A stretch of DNA of 64,000 nucleotides from Metellina segmentata (lineage: Eukaryota > Arthropoda > Arachnida > Araneae > Tetragnathidae). Below, piece after piece: positions 10,605 to 21,684 of this stretch (position 1 is its first letter; every line of letters starts with the position of its first letter). Position numbers and translations under genes: made by a program. A model generated the notes under the pieces. The model ran no database searches, was not told the DNA's origin, and saw only the letters and a program-made list of their open reading frames with translations. Location: NCBI GenBank assembly GCA_947359465.1, contig OX375880.1, positions 13,214,120 to 13,278,119 of the forward strand. Direction: 5' to 3'.

Positions 10605-11043
10605 ATTTCTCATGCCTACACTGGCAGACCAGAGGAGTGCCAGGCCCGTCGAAGACGGCAAGAGGCGAGGGGTGCGCGCCTTCCATGTTATTGAGCCCCA
10701 TTGGGAGGAAGACCGACTTTGCTCAACATGACACATCCGTTTTACAGGAAGGTCCCTTTCATACATCCATTCACTCACACCTATCGTAATTTAGATCCCA
10801 ATCAGAGGCCGATAACCCTCTGATCAGGTACCCCCAGAGGTATTGATTTGGTATGGGAACATGGGGGACTTTGTGACCACGACCTATTTAACGTGCCCCA
10901 GTCACCATTAGTGAACACGACGGTCTTTAGCCAGGTCGAAGCGCCGATCTCGCAATCATCAGAATTGCAGGCTCCGCAGAGGATAGAACCCACAACCCTT
11001 CTGATGCGAGCTCGACGCTCTACTGACTGAGCTACCGTGACTC
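10605..11043 (-). mobile_element. Second, unrelated tRNA-derived SINE
   Basis: On the minus strand from 11043 the sequence reads GTCACGGTAGCTCAGTCAGT and AGAGCGTCGAGC, a box A-like segment of Lys/Ala-type tRNA form. GTGGGTTCTATCC then fits a slightly mutated box B at the right spacing. About 360 bp of unrelated body follow. It shares no body sequence with the dominant family. Only one copy was seen, so the family call is inferred from the head. Confidence 0.6.
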
Positions 11044-11089
11044 ATAGTTGTAATGCTCAAGAACGACGTAAATTAAAATGACCTTACAT

Positions 11090-12017
11090 TACCCCTGACA
11101 CCAATTCAAAATGACGTGGTGTATTCCTCGGAACTTTCCCTTAGGGGATTGATCCCGGACCGCTGTCAATCCCGTTGTGTTGCTCTAGTACGACGTTATT
11201 TAAAATTTACCATTACCCGGGTCGAATGTTCGAAATTTCGAACGGGTCTGTTCGTTCAGTTGAGGGGCGGGTTAAACACGAACAAATTTCACGATTGGCG
11301 CTCTTTACGCGGATTTTGGCTCGGTAGGTGGTTAATTAATTGGCACTGAACGCAACATAATTGGCTATTGGAAATGTTCGTAGTATATTTAATATTTTTA
11401 ATTAACGTCGTACTTAGAGCAACACAACGGGATTGACGGCGATCCGGGATCAATCCGAGAACACCACGTAATTTTGAACCGCAATAAGATGACGAGGTAA
11501 CACCTGAGCTGGAACACCACTCTGAAAACTTCCACACCAACCCAACGTGAGGACATTTGAGGCAACGACAGATTTAACATGCACCAGCCCTCTTTCTAGA
11601 GTTCCGAGCTCGCTCCCTCCGGTTGCTTAACTTCCAATCAGGTGGAATATGAAAATAATCGAATCATTCAAAACAAAATTCGTGAAGCTCGGTATTTTAA
11701 TTTGCGTCGCATTGATGCAATACAACGGGCGGTTAGATACTGTCAGGGATCAATTTTGAAGGGAAAGATTCGAGGACAACACCACTGTCAGATGAGGAAG
11801 TCAGGGTCAAAGAGCAGCGTATTAGCTGCAAGGTTAGTAAACTGAAAAGGTTGGAAAGCCATACGAAGTCTCAAAAGTACTAATAAGAAGGAATTTCTGC
11901 AAGATTGGAGAGTGGGATGCCAGCTCACGTGTAACCTCGTTATCTGACTGTGGTTTGGCATTACCTTGTGTTGTCCTCGCATCTTTTTCTTCGGGACTAA
12001 TCCTTGATAGTCCGTTG
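11090..12017. repeat. SINE fragments in both orientations
   Basis: Plus 3' part at 11095-11217 (ATTGATCCCGGACCG to the ACGTTATTTAAAA tail), minus copy 11392-11605 without head, diverged minus fragment 11690-11830, and plus 3' fragment 11898-12017. All belong to the dominant family; none is complete. Confidence 0.8.
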
Positions 12018-12025
12018 TGTTTCAG

Positions 12026-12354
12026 ACGACCAACCGGTCTGGTGGTTAATGCGTTAGTCTCTAGATCGGAAGGTTCCAGGTTCGAATCCGGGTCAGGACA
12101 TGGATTTTTGCAAGCGTACGGTGTAAAATCTGCTGGTGCACCTTAAATCTGTCGTGGCCGAAAATCCTCACGTTGGGTTGGTGTGGAAGTTTGGAGAATC
12201 GGGTGCCAGCTCAGATGTTGCCTCGTCATCTGACAGTGGTTCAAAAGTACGTGTTGTTGTTCTCGGATCTTTCGCTTTGGGAAATGATCCCGGACCGTTG
12301 TCAATAGCCCGTTGTGTTGCTCTAGTACGACGTTAATTAAAAATTACCAATTAC
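12026..12354 (+). mobile_element. tRNA-headed SINE, full length
   Basis: Complete copy: GACCAACCGGTCTGGTGGTT head, perfect box B GGTTCGAATCC, body with GTGTGGAAGTTTGGAGAA and GATCCCGGACCG, and tail ACGACGTTAATTAAAAATTA with ACCAATTACC. About 329 bp, matching the dated copy at 54310-54637. Confidence 0.92.
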
Positions 12355-12359
12355 CGCTG

Positions 12360-13490
12360 TTTCTGCATTGTGACGTTAATTAGAAAATACCTAGCTACCC
12401 AAATTTCAGTAAGCAGTTCCGCCACTGAGAAACGTGTGCCTCGCCACTTTTGATTTCTCTTCTCCTGGATCTATCTCCGCGATCCATGCCTCTTACTTCC
12501 GAGCACACGCATTCCACCCACTGGCCCCGATGTCACTGCCAATGAGCCGTTTCCTAATGAAGGAAGCACCCGCTTGACATCAACAAATGGAGACGTCTGC
12601 CGCCCTTCAGCGTTTCGTAGAGGTTTGTGACACAACAATGGCGGCTTCGCCCTACCTCCTCCTGTCAGAGACGTCGGTCCGAGCATACTCGAAGTCCGGA
12701 TTCCCGCGCCGATTCCAATCAGAGGCGGAGAGCGGCGACGAAAAAAGAAAGACAGGTCGACGCGAATCTGGCAATTAGGAAAGGATTCCCTTACTGAGCT
12801 GCTGCGAGTTGGGAGTTGTTGCCTAGCAACTGTTCAAGAAGAGGGAAAGGTGATTTAAGCGTTCGCTTGTGAGTTGAAATGAAAAAATTAAATGTTCGCT
12901 TGTCTTTCTATTATAAAAGAAAATTTGTCAGTCTTTTTCAGGTTTATTCGCTTTGTGATTGGTAGATAGCGAGTCACGTGATAAGGAGTCTTGTGGTTCA
13001 ACGAGCTAATGAATTTAGAGCACGCGCAGACGATAAGCACAGTTATATTTTAAAATTAATTTATTCATTCATAAAATTTCAAAGTACGCGCTAGAAAGTT
13101 TGCAATGTTTTCAGAAGAACCGGCAAACTCGGTCGACGTTTCCACAGCATTAGTCGAATATGAAAACCTTAAAAAGTTCTATTACAACAAGGATCAGCTG
13201 AAACATTTAAAATTATGATGAGATTTCCTCTGAATTTTAAGAATTGTTATTTATTTAACAATTTCCATTTCCATGTGGAAATAAGATGTTTTCTCTTGAC
13301 ATTTTTTAAAACATTTTTTTTTAGTTACCGTATATTTCCGTGTATAAGCCGAGAATTTTTGGAACGTTTTCTAAAGCAAAAGTACGGGCATCGGCTTATA
13401 TACGAATCCGCTAATCTCGAAAAGAAAGGCAATTTTCCGTAACTTGGGCGCATTGGATAAATATCGCAATCTGAAAGGAAGAGAACCTTC
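12360..13490. other. Unassigned; GC-rich part and possible MITE end
   Basis: 12420-12850 is relatively GC-rich with open frames on both strands (minus 12686-12471, plus 12587-12778) but no recognised domain. 13329-13420 contains CCGTATATTTCCGTGTATAA and a rough inverted partner (CATCGGCTTATATACG), a shape often seen at DNA transposon ends. Nothing more can be supported. Confidence 0.35.
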
Positions 13491-13519
13491 AATTAACGTC
13501 GTACTAGAGGTCCGGGAAC

Positions 13520-13678
13520 AATCCAGCAGCGATCCAAATAGGGATGGATTGTGAAGCAATCCTCTCCCCCTCATTGTTTAAAAGTATAGTTCGCGAAGCG
13601 AACTAAATATGATTGCATAGCAATCATCGGGGTTTGACGAGCGATAGCAAGCACGAAGCGGAGCCCCTTAGTGAATGA
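13520..13678 (+). repeat. String of short palindromes with Helitron-like 3' end
   Basis: Successive hairpins: GGATTG/CAATCC, AGTTCGC-GAA-GCGAACT and TGATTGC-ATA-GCAATCA. Then CGGGGTTTGACGAGCGATAG leads to GAAGCGGAGCCCCTTAG. The final block matches the terminus at 4129 (minus strand), so both are ends of one family. Non-coding. Confidence 0.55.
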
Positions 13679-13721
13679 AAATGAAAAAAAGTTGGAAATC
13701 TGTCTGGTAAGTAGGTTTGTA

Positions 13722-14402
13722 TTTTAATTAACATCGCACTGAAGCAACACAACGGGCTTTTGGGGACGACACCCCTAGGACCATCAACCTTACCAGGACA
13801 ACACCACGTAATTTTGAAACACGGTCAGATGACGGTGAGGTAATTTTAATTAGCGTCGTACTAGAGCAACAGAACGAGCTATTGACGACGGTCCGGGATC
13901 AATCCACCAAGGGAAAGATACGAGGACAACACCTCGTAATTTTGAACCACGGTCAGATGACGAAGCAGCAATTGAGCTGACATCCCACCCTCCAAACTTC
14001 CACACCAACCCAATGTGAGCACTTTCGGCCACGACAGATTTAAGGAGCACCATCCGCTTACAAACATCCGTGCCCTGACCCGGAATGGAACGAGGAACCT
14101 TCCGATCTAGAGGCTAACACTTTAACCACCATCAACCCAAATGGCACTTGATGGTGGTAGGTACCTTTAAATAATGTCACACTGGAGCCGCACAACGGGC
14201 TTAACGTAGTGGGCTGAGTGGCGTATAATTATATTCCACGCGTATAATCTGGAGCTACGGTCAGATGATGAGGACCACGCCTGAGCTGATACCCCACTCT
14301 CCAAATTCCCTTACCACGCCAAACGTGAGGATTTTCGAGTCCACGACAGATTTAATGTGCACCAGCCTCCTTTGAAAGAGACTGTATCTGGTTGTATTCG
14401 GG
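13722..14402 (-). repeat. Three minus SINE copies in series
   Basis: Fragment 13722-13834 without head; near-complete copy 13836-14136 ending in the head complement CTTCCGATCTAGAGGCTAAC; diverged copy 14157-14402 with the second head type (TCTGGTTGTATTCGGGCC). Confidence 0.85.
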
Positions 14403-14730
14403 CCGATCCACCGGTCTGGTGGTTAAGGTGTTAGCCTCTACATCGGATGGCTCCTGGTTTGAATCCGGGTCAGTGCATGGATATTTATAAACGTATGGTG
14501 TAGAGGTGGCTGGTGAACCTTAAATCTGTCGTGACCGAAAGTCCTCACGTTGGGTTGGTGTGGAAGTTTGGAGAGTGGGATGCCATCTCAGGTGTTGCCT
14601 CGTCATCTGACCGTGGTTCAAAATGACGTGGTGTTGTCCTCAGAACTTTCCCTTAAGGGATTGATCCCGGACCGTCGTCAATAGCCCGTTGTGTTGCTGT
14701 AGTACGACGTTAATTAAAAATTACCATTAA
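14403..14730 (+). mobile_element. tRNA-headed SINE, full length
   Basis: Complete plus copy with CCGGTCTGGTGGTTAAGGTG, the box B variant GGTTTGAATCC, the body and the ACGTTAATTAAAAATTACCA tail. It lies head to head with the preceding minus copy. Confidence 0.92.
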
Positions 14731-14935
14731 CGTAAGTCCTCACGTTGGGTTGGTGTGGAAGTTTGGAGACTGCGGTGCCATCTCAGGTGTTGCCTCGTCA
14801 TCTGAAAATTGGTGCAGAATGACGTGGTGTTGTCCTCAGATCTTTTCTTTGGTGTTAATAGATAATTTTTAATTAACGTCGTACTAGAGCAACACAGCGG
14901 GCTTTTGACAACTTTCCCGCGATCCTCTTTCATCG
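14731..14935. repeat. SINE fragments, plus then minus
   Basis: Plus body fragment (14735-14850; AAGTCCTCACGTTGGGTTGG) followed by a short minus tail fragment (14862-14930; AATTAACGTCGTACTAGAGC). Confidence 0.8.
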
Positions 14936-15687
14936 GGGGTGCCTTGCCTCTGGTTTAACATCGATATACTGACGCCACGCCACTGCAAGATGTCAAACAG
15001 GTCTCTTAGAACCGAAACCAGGAACGTACGTGTTCCTCCACTGTGTTAAGAGGACGACGCATCTTTTTGAAAACAAGCACTTGATCCCCGACCGCGGTAG
15101 GTAGTACATTAATTTCGCAGAGCATTTTTCTTTTTCCTTCCGTTCCGGAGCGACTTGTTGGAGATCTGTCCGTGTCATCCGTTGATTACACACCGTCACG
15201 GGATCTGGGTAAACAGACATGCCTCGACCGCTGCCCGTAGGACAAGACGATGTGATCTTGATGAGGATTTTATTCGTACCTGGCGCCACCATCTTGTTCC
15301 TCTCTGCACGATGGGATTATGACAAAAACCTCTCATCTCTCGATTCAGCACGTAAAAGGTCACGGACCTCTTGTCGTTCCCTGCTTACCCGATGTCTGCT
15401 TCCAAGTCAAGGTTTTTCGCTGCAGGCATGCGTCTCTGCCATCAGAGATGGACAGAATCAAGTACTTTCGAGAAACAAATACAATAGTGAATCGAAAACT
15501 ACTTCGAATCGAATACTTTTGAGAATCGAATACTTTTAAGAATCGAATACTTGATGTGCTCATTAAGGCACTGTCAAAGTTTTTTTCTGCAGGCATTTCG
15601 TCTGTCTGCTAGATGAGGTGTTATTCAGAGAGGACTAGAATCGAGTACTTTTAATACTTGGTCTGTTCTCGTCGGCTTCTAAGTCAA
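14936..15687. other. Unassigned, with a short tandem repeat
   Basis: No coding similarity recognised. 15489-15553 holds about three near-copies of an 18-19-bp unit (GAATCGAATACTTTTRA). Confidence 0.45.
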
Positions 15688-16082
15688 GGGTAAGGCGGGG
15701 TAATTGTAAACATAATTTGTATGTTCACTTTCAATCCCTATTTTCAAACTCTTGATAAAGTAATTAAACATTGTTCACCCTACTAAACTAACTTGTCACT
15801 ATTATACTTTGATATTTAATTAGTACGAAGTTTCTAGAAAAGAAATTTAACACCGTACTCGGCTGTTTACAATTATCACACGTGTTTACAATTACCACTA
15901 AAAGTAGGGGTAATTGTAAACAACGATTTTCCTCGTGATATTGAATATTGAACAAGTGACCGGATGAGCAGTAGTCATGGCAGTAGAAGGAACTCCAATG
16001 GTATTTTACCCTTCTAATACCATGCTTACAACAACCTCGTTTTGATCTTTACAATTACCAAATACTCCCACTTCTTATCCCA
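15688..16082. repeat. Possible TIR element with repeated GGTAATTGTAAACA motif
   Basis: GGGGTAATTGTAAACA occurs at about 15696 and 15907. Its complement TTTACAATTACC or ...ATCA occurs at about 15869, 15888 and 16048, the last near a rough inverted end (TCCCACTTCTTATCCC). The distribution suggests subterminal transposase-binding repeats of a small DNA transposon, perhaps pogo-like. No duplication was fixed. Confidence 0.4.
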
Positions 16083-16599
16083 GCAAAATATAGTGACACT
16101 TGAAAGTCGCATTGATCATGTGAACTACCAGGAATATATATAAGAATAAATAATTCAAACATGTACTGAACAAAAAATGTATTTAGTGTAAAAAAACAGA
16201 AAATTAAAAAAAAAAAACTAAAATTTGAAAAATACAAACTTTGGCACAAAAAACAAACATTACATTTCTTACACATTAGCAGTGCCCTCAAATTGGAAAA
16301 TTTCTTTACGGCCTTCTTTTCTACAGGTTGGAGTAGGTAAAATTGCTTTGACATGGTCTTTGGTAACTCAGAATGTTTCTTTTTCAACCACAGCGAATTT
16401 AGTCGATGCATTTGAGTCCGGTGATCTCAAACTCTTCTTCTGAAACGACATCCATCCTTCATATATACGAAAAATGACCCTTGGCCACTTTGGTCTAAAA
16501 GTATGTTCAATTTGCTAATTGTAAAAATTATGCTACTTGGTTATTTTTTAAATTTTTATAATGGTACTTTTTTCATTTACAAATAAAACATTGATAACG

Positions 16600-16698
16600 T
16601 AAAAACATCGATGCACAAAAACATCGACTCCAATACATCGATGTTTTTTAAAAAACATCGATGTTTTGAAAACATCGACATCGATGTCGCATCCCTAG
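16600..16698. repeat. Cluster of ATCGATG palindromic motifs
   Basis: About seven ACATCGA or ATCGATGT motifs in 100 bp, including the palindrome ACATCGATGTTTTTTAAAAA and a mirrored copy. The block ends at GTCGCATCCCTAG, which may be a hAT-type end. The rest of 16083-16599 shows nothing recognisable. Confidence 0.5.
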
Positions 16699-16837
16699 TA
16701 GCTAACTGAAACCCAAAACTGTTATAATAGCTATACATATAAATTAGCAATAACACGTAACACTGTTATCATAGAAATAACAGTTTGGCCCATCTCTAGT
16801 ATAAATATAGAGAAATATAATTTCTATCGCTAGAAAA

Positions 16838-17326
16838 TCAAATTAAAACCTGCTGATAAAAAATGGCACCTTTTCCATTTTGCCAAATCAATAAACTTTT
16901 GTGCAAATTTGGCGCATTGTTTCTTATTTCTTGGCACTTGCATTTAGCATGGCAAATAGAATATTGCCGACGCCACATAAATTTAATTAGATAAGAGCCT
17001 AAATGTGGCAGTATTACCTCTTTGGCGTTTATTGCTCCATTTGGCTCTAACCCACAAACGCTCAACACAGTTTGGGTATGACCTTTTTCTTCCCGCCATG
17101 AACGAAGGCTATATAACCATTTCGGCTTCGAGTTGCATTTTAATTTCTTTAGGTGGTGGTTAGTCAAATATAATCTTTCTTTGTGAAGAATATTTCTTTC
17201 TTGAAGAAACCGTATCGCCGCTAATTCATCTCTTGGCAAATCCCAAATAATGATATCCAGTGCCCTAAGGAATAAGCTAAAATGGCCCCCAAAATAAGAA
17301 GCTAGTACGGAACAAAATAACGCCAA
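16838..17326 (-). pseudogene. Merlin (IS1595-type) transposase deletion derivative
   Basis: The minus frame from 17326 contains DIIIWDLPRDELAAIRFLQE and RNILHKERLYLTNHH, which resemble the N-terminal zinc-binding region of Merlin/ISXO2-like DDE transposases. Near the end comes GSYLIKFMWRRQYS, the C-terminal block (usually YLxEFxWR). The whole catalytic middle is absent, replaced by a short unrelated stretch. This suggests an internally deleted, mobilisable-type derivative. Ends were not fixed, and the family call is from motifs only. Confidence 0.6.
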
Positions 17327-18589
17327 GAAATAAGCAAAAATGTGCCAAATTGGCGCAGAAGATTATTGGCATAGCTATAACGGAAAAGTACCGAAAAAAG
17401 AACATCTAGTTGCATTTGAAAAAGTTGTTCGCGTAAGATTGTTCGCAAATCTTGCCATGGAGCAATGCCCTAACGAAAGATTCTCGTCTCTGAAAATGGC
17501 ACTTTTATACATAGATGATCGGCATTATCCTACTTAACCCTACCCACAGATCCAGCTTATTCAAAAGTCATTAATCATTTCACTGGTGGGAACAAAGAGC
17601 TGTAGATGGCGAGAATACAGCTCCCATCAAGAAGCATTCACTACTTTCTCGTCATGTGTACAGCAGAATTCTTAAAGAACAAAAAATGCGTGTTCCGCGC
17701 CGGGAAAAGAGGGAAGGAAAAAAAAGAATATCGCCACCAGTCCACAAAGAAAGCCAAGCAAAACAAACCGGTGACAGCGCTTGACACACAAGACAACTCG
17801 TCGTAAACTAGGCAGATCCTGGGTTCGAGAATGCTAGCGCAGGTGTTACACCATTTAATTTCTTTTTGCTCTTTGCACACTCGGCTGTGTACATCAAACG
17901 GCACGTCAGCAGTTTGGCGACTATTAAAAAGATTTGTGGAAAAGAACTGCTCGCCGCGAGCTGGATATGTTTAGCGCCCTAAGCTTTTAATGGGGAATAA
18001 ATAATTAGGGAGCCTTTGTTTATGTTGGGGTTGTTTTCGCAATTTGTCTGCGAAGTCGCGATTCCGTTCTTTTGAAGTTTCCCGCTCTTTTTGCTCCATT
18101 CTGAATGCGAAACTCGCAGAACATTCCGAATGGACGAGATATTCCCCAAACGATTATGGAAGTGGAATATTCGTCTCGTTACTGTTAGCTCTTAACAATT
18201 CTGTTGCAAAAAGAAGTGACGGATTTCTATATTAGACAAGCACTAGAGACAGCCAAGTGTTATTTTATGATGGCAATGTTGTTACTGCTAATATGCATTA
18301 ATTGTCATGTCAGTTTTGTTATTAGTTGTCTTCCAGTACTAATTAGCAACTAAATTGTGTAACACTATTTATCAAATATCCAAAACTGGCATCAACAACT
18401 TTTTCAGATATTATCTGTTTTTATCAACCATTGAGTCAGTTGAAAAAATTAGTATCAACTTTATTTTTACTACGCATTTCGAATTGAATTCTACTTGAAT
18501 TATTTTACTGTTAATTCTAACATTTATAGGCAAATGTTAGCATTTTCGTCAACAGTTGCAAACTATTTAAACAAGTTTAAACTGCTATG
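17327..18589. other. No feature seen
   Basis: Short open frames only. No similarity to known families, no SINE copies and no terminal repeats recognised. Confidence 0.5.
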
Positions 18590-18902
18590 AAAAGAACAGT
18601 CCTTTACTTAAACTCATATTCTACTTTGAATAATGGCAGGTTAGATGGAGAATCAGGCTCAATGTCGATAACTCAGCGGCCATCATGTTTCTCTGCAGAG
18701 ATCCTACTAAATTACCACAACTTGAACTTTACGGACTACATATCCCTTGGTCCTTACAAGACCAAATACTTCGGTGTAATTCTAATCTCTCATCTTGATT
18801 GAAAGCCACACATACAAGACACATTTCGGAAAACTTCCAGTCATGCATCCTATAACGTAGGAGCTCAACATTATCACTAGACAAGAAATTAATTTATTTA
18901 TA
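18590..18902 (+). pseudogene. LINE reverse-transcriptase remnant, left part
   Basis: The translation includes YKTKYFGVILISHLD, stop, KPHIQDTFRKTSSHA. This fits the KYLGVxLDxxLxWKPHI block after the palm of jockey-type non-LTR reverse transcriptases. It contains a stop and ends where a Tc1 element is inserted (TA at 18901). It continues after the element, at 19798. Confidence 0.6.
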
Positions 18903-19795
18903 CACAGTCCAGTCACATTAATGTGACGACCTGTCAAAAGCCAGAATAACTACCTTCGGCAGAGCGGACCGCTGCGAGACGTGCAGGAAGAGAGTCAATT
19001 AGGTTTCAATTAGGTCAAGTGTTCACTGGGATGTTGAGCCATGCCGACTCCACTGCCGTGGCCAGCTGCGCTAGATTACGCGGTTGAGGATCCATGGCAA
19101 TTGTTGCAGGGTGTTTGCTTTCAGACGTTTCACGCCGTATACGCCAACGTCCATCTGTCCGATGGAGCATAAAACGTGATTCATCGGAAAAAGCCACCTG
19201 TCGCCACTCTGTGGACGTCCAGTTGCCGTACTAGCGTGCAAATTCCAGCCTTCATCGCCGATGAACAGCAATCAGCATAGGTGCATTAACCAGGCGTCTG
19301 CTGCGGAGGCCCATGCGCAGCAACGTTCGCTGAACCGTTGTTGAGGATACACTCTTGGTAGCCCCTTGGTTCATCTGGGCGGTCAGTTGTTCAACAGTTG
19401 CACGTCTATTCGCCCGAACGCATATCCGTAGCCTTCGTTCGCCTCTGTCATCTATAACCCGTGGTGCACCACATGTGGCACGCCGCTGATTTTTTATAGT
19501 GCCATTTTGCCATGCACGGTATACTTTTACCACGGCGGCACGCGAACAGTTCACAAAATTAGCCGTTTCCGAAATGCTTCCACCCTTGGCCCGAAAGCCA
19601 ATAATCATGCCTTTTTGGACGTCGGATCAATCGCTACGTTTCTGCATTACGCCAACGATTGAAATGATTTCCGATGCCTTAGGATATCCTTTATATACAC
19701 TCCACTGCAATGTGCTGCCACCTGCCTTTTGTGATTGGTTATTTCACGTTGACGTCGAAAGTAGGTGGTGGTCATATTAATGTGACTGGACTGTG
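18903..19795 (-). mobile_element. Tc1-like element (893 bp), internally deleted
   Basis: Inverted repeats CACAGTCCAGTCACATTAAT at the left and the complement at the right (ATTAATGTGACTGGACTGTG). TA duplications at 18901-18902 and 19796-19797. It sits inside the LINE remnant. The transposase runs on the minus strand and lacks its C-terminal half. Confidence 0.93.
19010..19656 (-). pseudogene. Tc1-like transposase remnant
   Basis: Starts MQKRSD, stop, SDVQKGMIIGFRAKGG at about 19656; open from 19608. The helix-turn-helix part includes SRAAVVKVYRAWQNG and SVSSTTVQRTLLRMGLRSRR. A frameshift near 19260 precedes WRQVAFSDESRFMLHRTDG with the first catalytic Asp. After SKHPATIAMDPQ the similarity ends, so the rest of the DDE domain is lost. 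Inactive. Confidence 0.88.
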
Positions 19796-19797
19796 TA

Positions 19798-19905
19798 CTT
19801 CGTTCAATGTATGCTTGCCCAATTTAGAGGGCACAGCTCGTAAAATCAAACATATTCAGTATTGCTCCGACAAATTACAAATGGTTCTATCGTTTTGTGA
19901 CATCA
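19798..19905 (+). pseudogene. LINE reverse-transcriptase remnant, right part
   Basis: GTARKIKHIQYCSDKLQMVL resembles the KKIQxxQNKxLR block that follows the WKPHI region in the same LINE type. This supports a single LINE copy split by the Tc1 insertion. Confidence 0.5.
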
Positions 19906-20427
19906 GAAAAACCCTCCCCCCACCCCAAAAAAATAAAAATTCCCTCAATTAAAAACTTTAAAGTTAAATTAGCTAAATTTCCCGCACATTTCCCCCTGAA
20001 ATTGAAAAAAATACAAACTCTGCTGTAAAAGAAAATGAAACTTATAATCCAACGTTCCTGGACCAATGACAATAGACCGTTATTGTGCTGCAGTGTAACG
20101 CTAAATAATTTACCAACATTAATATGACGAGGTAGGTATTTAATAACGCCGCTAACACTACAGCGGGCAATTGACGATCGTCCGGGATTGACCCCCGAAG
20201 GGAAAGATTCGAGGACAACATCAGGTAATTCTGAACAACGGTCAGAGAACGATCTCTCACCTGAGCAGGCACCTCATTCTTCAAACTTCCACGCCAACGT
20301 GAGGGCATTTGAGGCGCCGACAGATTTAAGGGGACCGGGAAAGCAAAATTCGACTAAAAAATCAATTTCTATTTTATTGCTCCTTTATATAGTTCAAAAT
20401 CTCCTCTTTCCAATGATATATCACACT

Positions 20428-20851
20428 CAGGCCCTGATTTACCATTAGGCCCGTGAGGCACAGGCCTAGGGCCCCCATAATTTAGAGGGCCCCTAAGTTT
20501 CAAAAGTATCTAAAAATTATAAAAAGTTTTTAAGTAGTTACATAAATTATTGGGTATTTACGTAAATGAACGTCGACCGTTTCCCCCACTATCACATTCT
20601 TGTAATTTCATTAATTATCTAACTATTATGTTTTTAATTTCCATCTGCTTTATTTTGTTTTGCCAAGAGTTATAAGTAATGTCACGATTTTCTCAAACTT
20701 TTTGGTGACATCTGTGAAACGGTCAACAGTCAAATACGCAAGTACCAATTGTTGTTATAAAATTAGTTTTTGTGATGAACAAATAATATGAGGGAGGGGC
20801 CCCTTCCTGCGTGTTGTGCCTACTATACCAAATTTTCTAAATCGGGCCCTG
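20428..20851. mobile_element. hAT-type MITE inside the Kolobok-like element (424 bp)
   Basis: Ends CAGGCCCTGATTTA and, complemented, CAGGGCCCGATTTA. An exact 8-bp duplication ATCACACT lies at 20420-20427 and 20852-20859. No coding capacity. The third and youngest layer of this nest. Confidence 0.93.
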
Positions 20852-21126
20852 ATCACACTAGGTAATAGAATAAGAGGAAGTTTGAAAATTATGCATGTTT
20901 CCAATAAGCACTTCATATCTGACACGGCCTTTCAAATGTAAACAAACCGTTTGTGGACGTTTCTAATCTTTGTTACTCAACAATGAATATTATATTTTTT
21001 ACTTTACTTTACTCAAATTATTTTCGATAATCTGGTAACAGTAGAGTTAACTGTAATCATTTAGTTTTTTTTTCTAGCTATTTTTATTAATTTTACCATG
21101 CGATATAAGTTAGCACTTTCTGAGAC

Positions 21127-21684
21127 ATGACATTTGATCTATTATGGACTAGCAATAAGGATAAAGGTTGGTTTTCTGCACAATATGCAACAATCTGGGC
21201 AGAATATTTTTATTTACTGTCAAGTAACTTAAATCCAAGTCACGGTCTTTATCCAGTTGGGAATGAAAGCTGGTGGAAATTTCAACGTGCTGTAGCTAAA
21301 AGTGATGTGTATTACCATGATAAACACACACATATTGCCTTGCTTTATACTGCCAACATTTTGAAGACAATTAAATCAAATTTCAGAGACTTGGCGAATC
21401 CAGAATTGTTGAAAAAATGTGTTCACGGAAAGACTCAAAACCTAAATGAATCGGTGAACAATGTGATTTGGACTCGCGTTCCAAAAAATGTGTTTGTAAC
21501 CATCCTAACTTTAAAACTGGGAGTGTTTGATGCTGTTTCCTGCTGCAACAGTGGAAATATTATAAAGTGCTATACATTATCTAGAGTTAAAATCAATCCA
21601 GGCTGCCATTTTATACAAATTTTTGAGAAAACTGGACTAAGACCGTGTTATCGATGGAGAGCGAAAACTCTCCGAATACAGTAA
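21127..21684 (+). pseudogene. Kolobok-like transposase, C-terminal 185 codons
   Basis: Open for 185 codons but preceded in frame by a stop, so the N-terminal THAP/zinc-finger and first catalytic part are missing. The diagnostic piece is CVHGKTQNLNESVNNVIWTR followed by VPKNVFV and LKLGVFDAVSCCNSGN. This matches the conserved CLHGKTQNxNESxNxxIWxRxPK block of animal 'mutator-like transposase domain' proteins of Kolobok elements. The 3' basic tail is frayed. It lies in the element's own orientation. Unlikely to be functional. Confidence 0.8.

Noticed and set aside
12136..12336. Repeated small proteins with VGLVWKFGE-like sequence (also 13850-14053, 29467-29667)
   Set aside because: They are translations of SINE bodies, in several frames, without conservation beyond the DNA repeat.
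14420..14475. tRNA genes at SINE heads
   Set aside because: Box A/B-like sequences are present, but the cloverleaf arms and anticodon stem do not pair and the same heads recur as part of a longer repeat.
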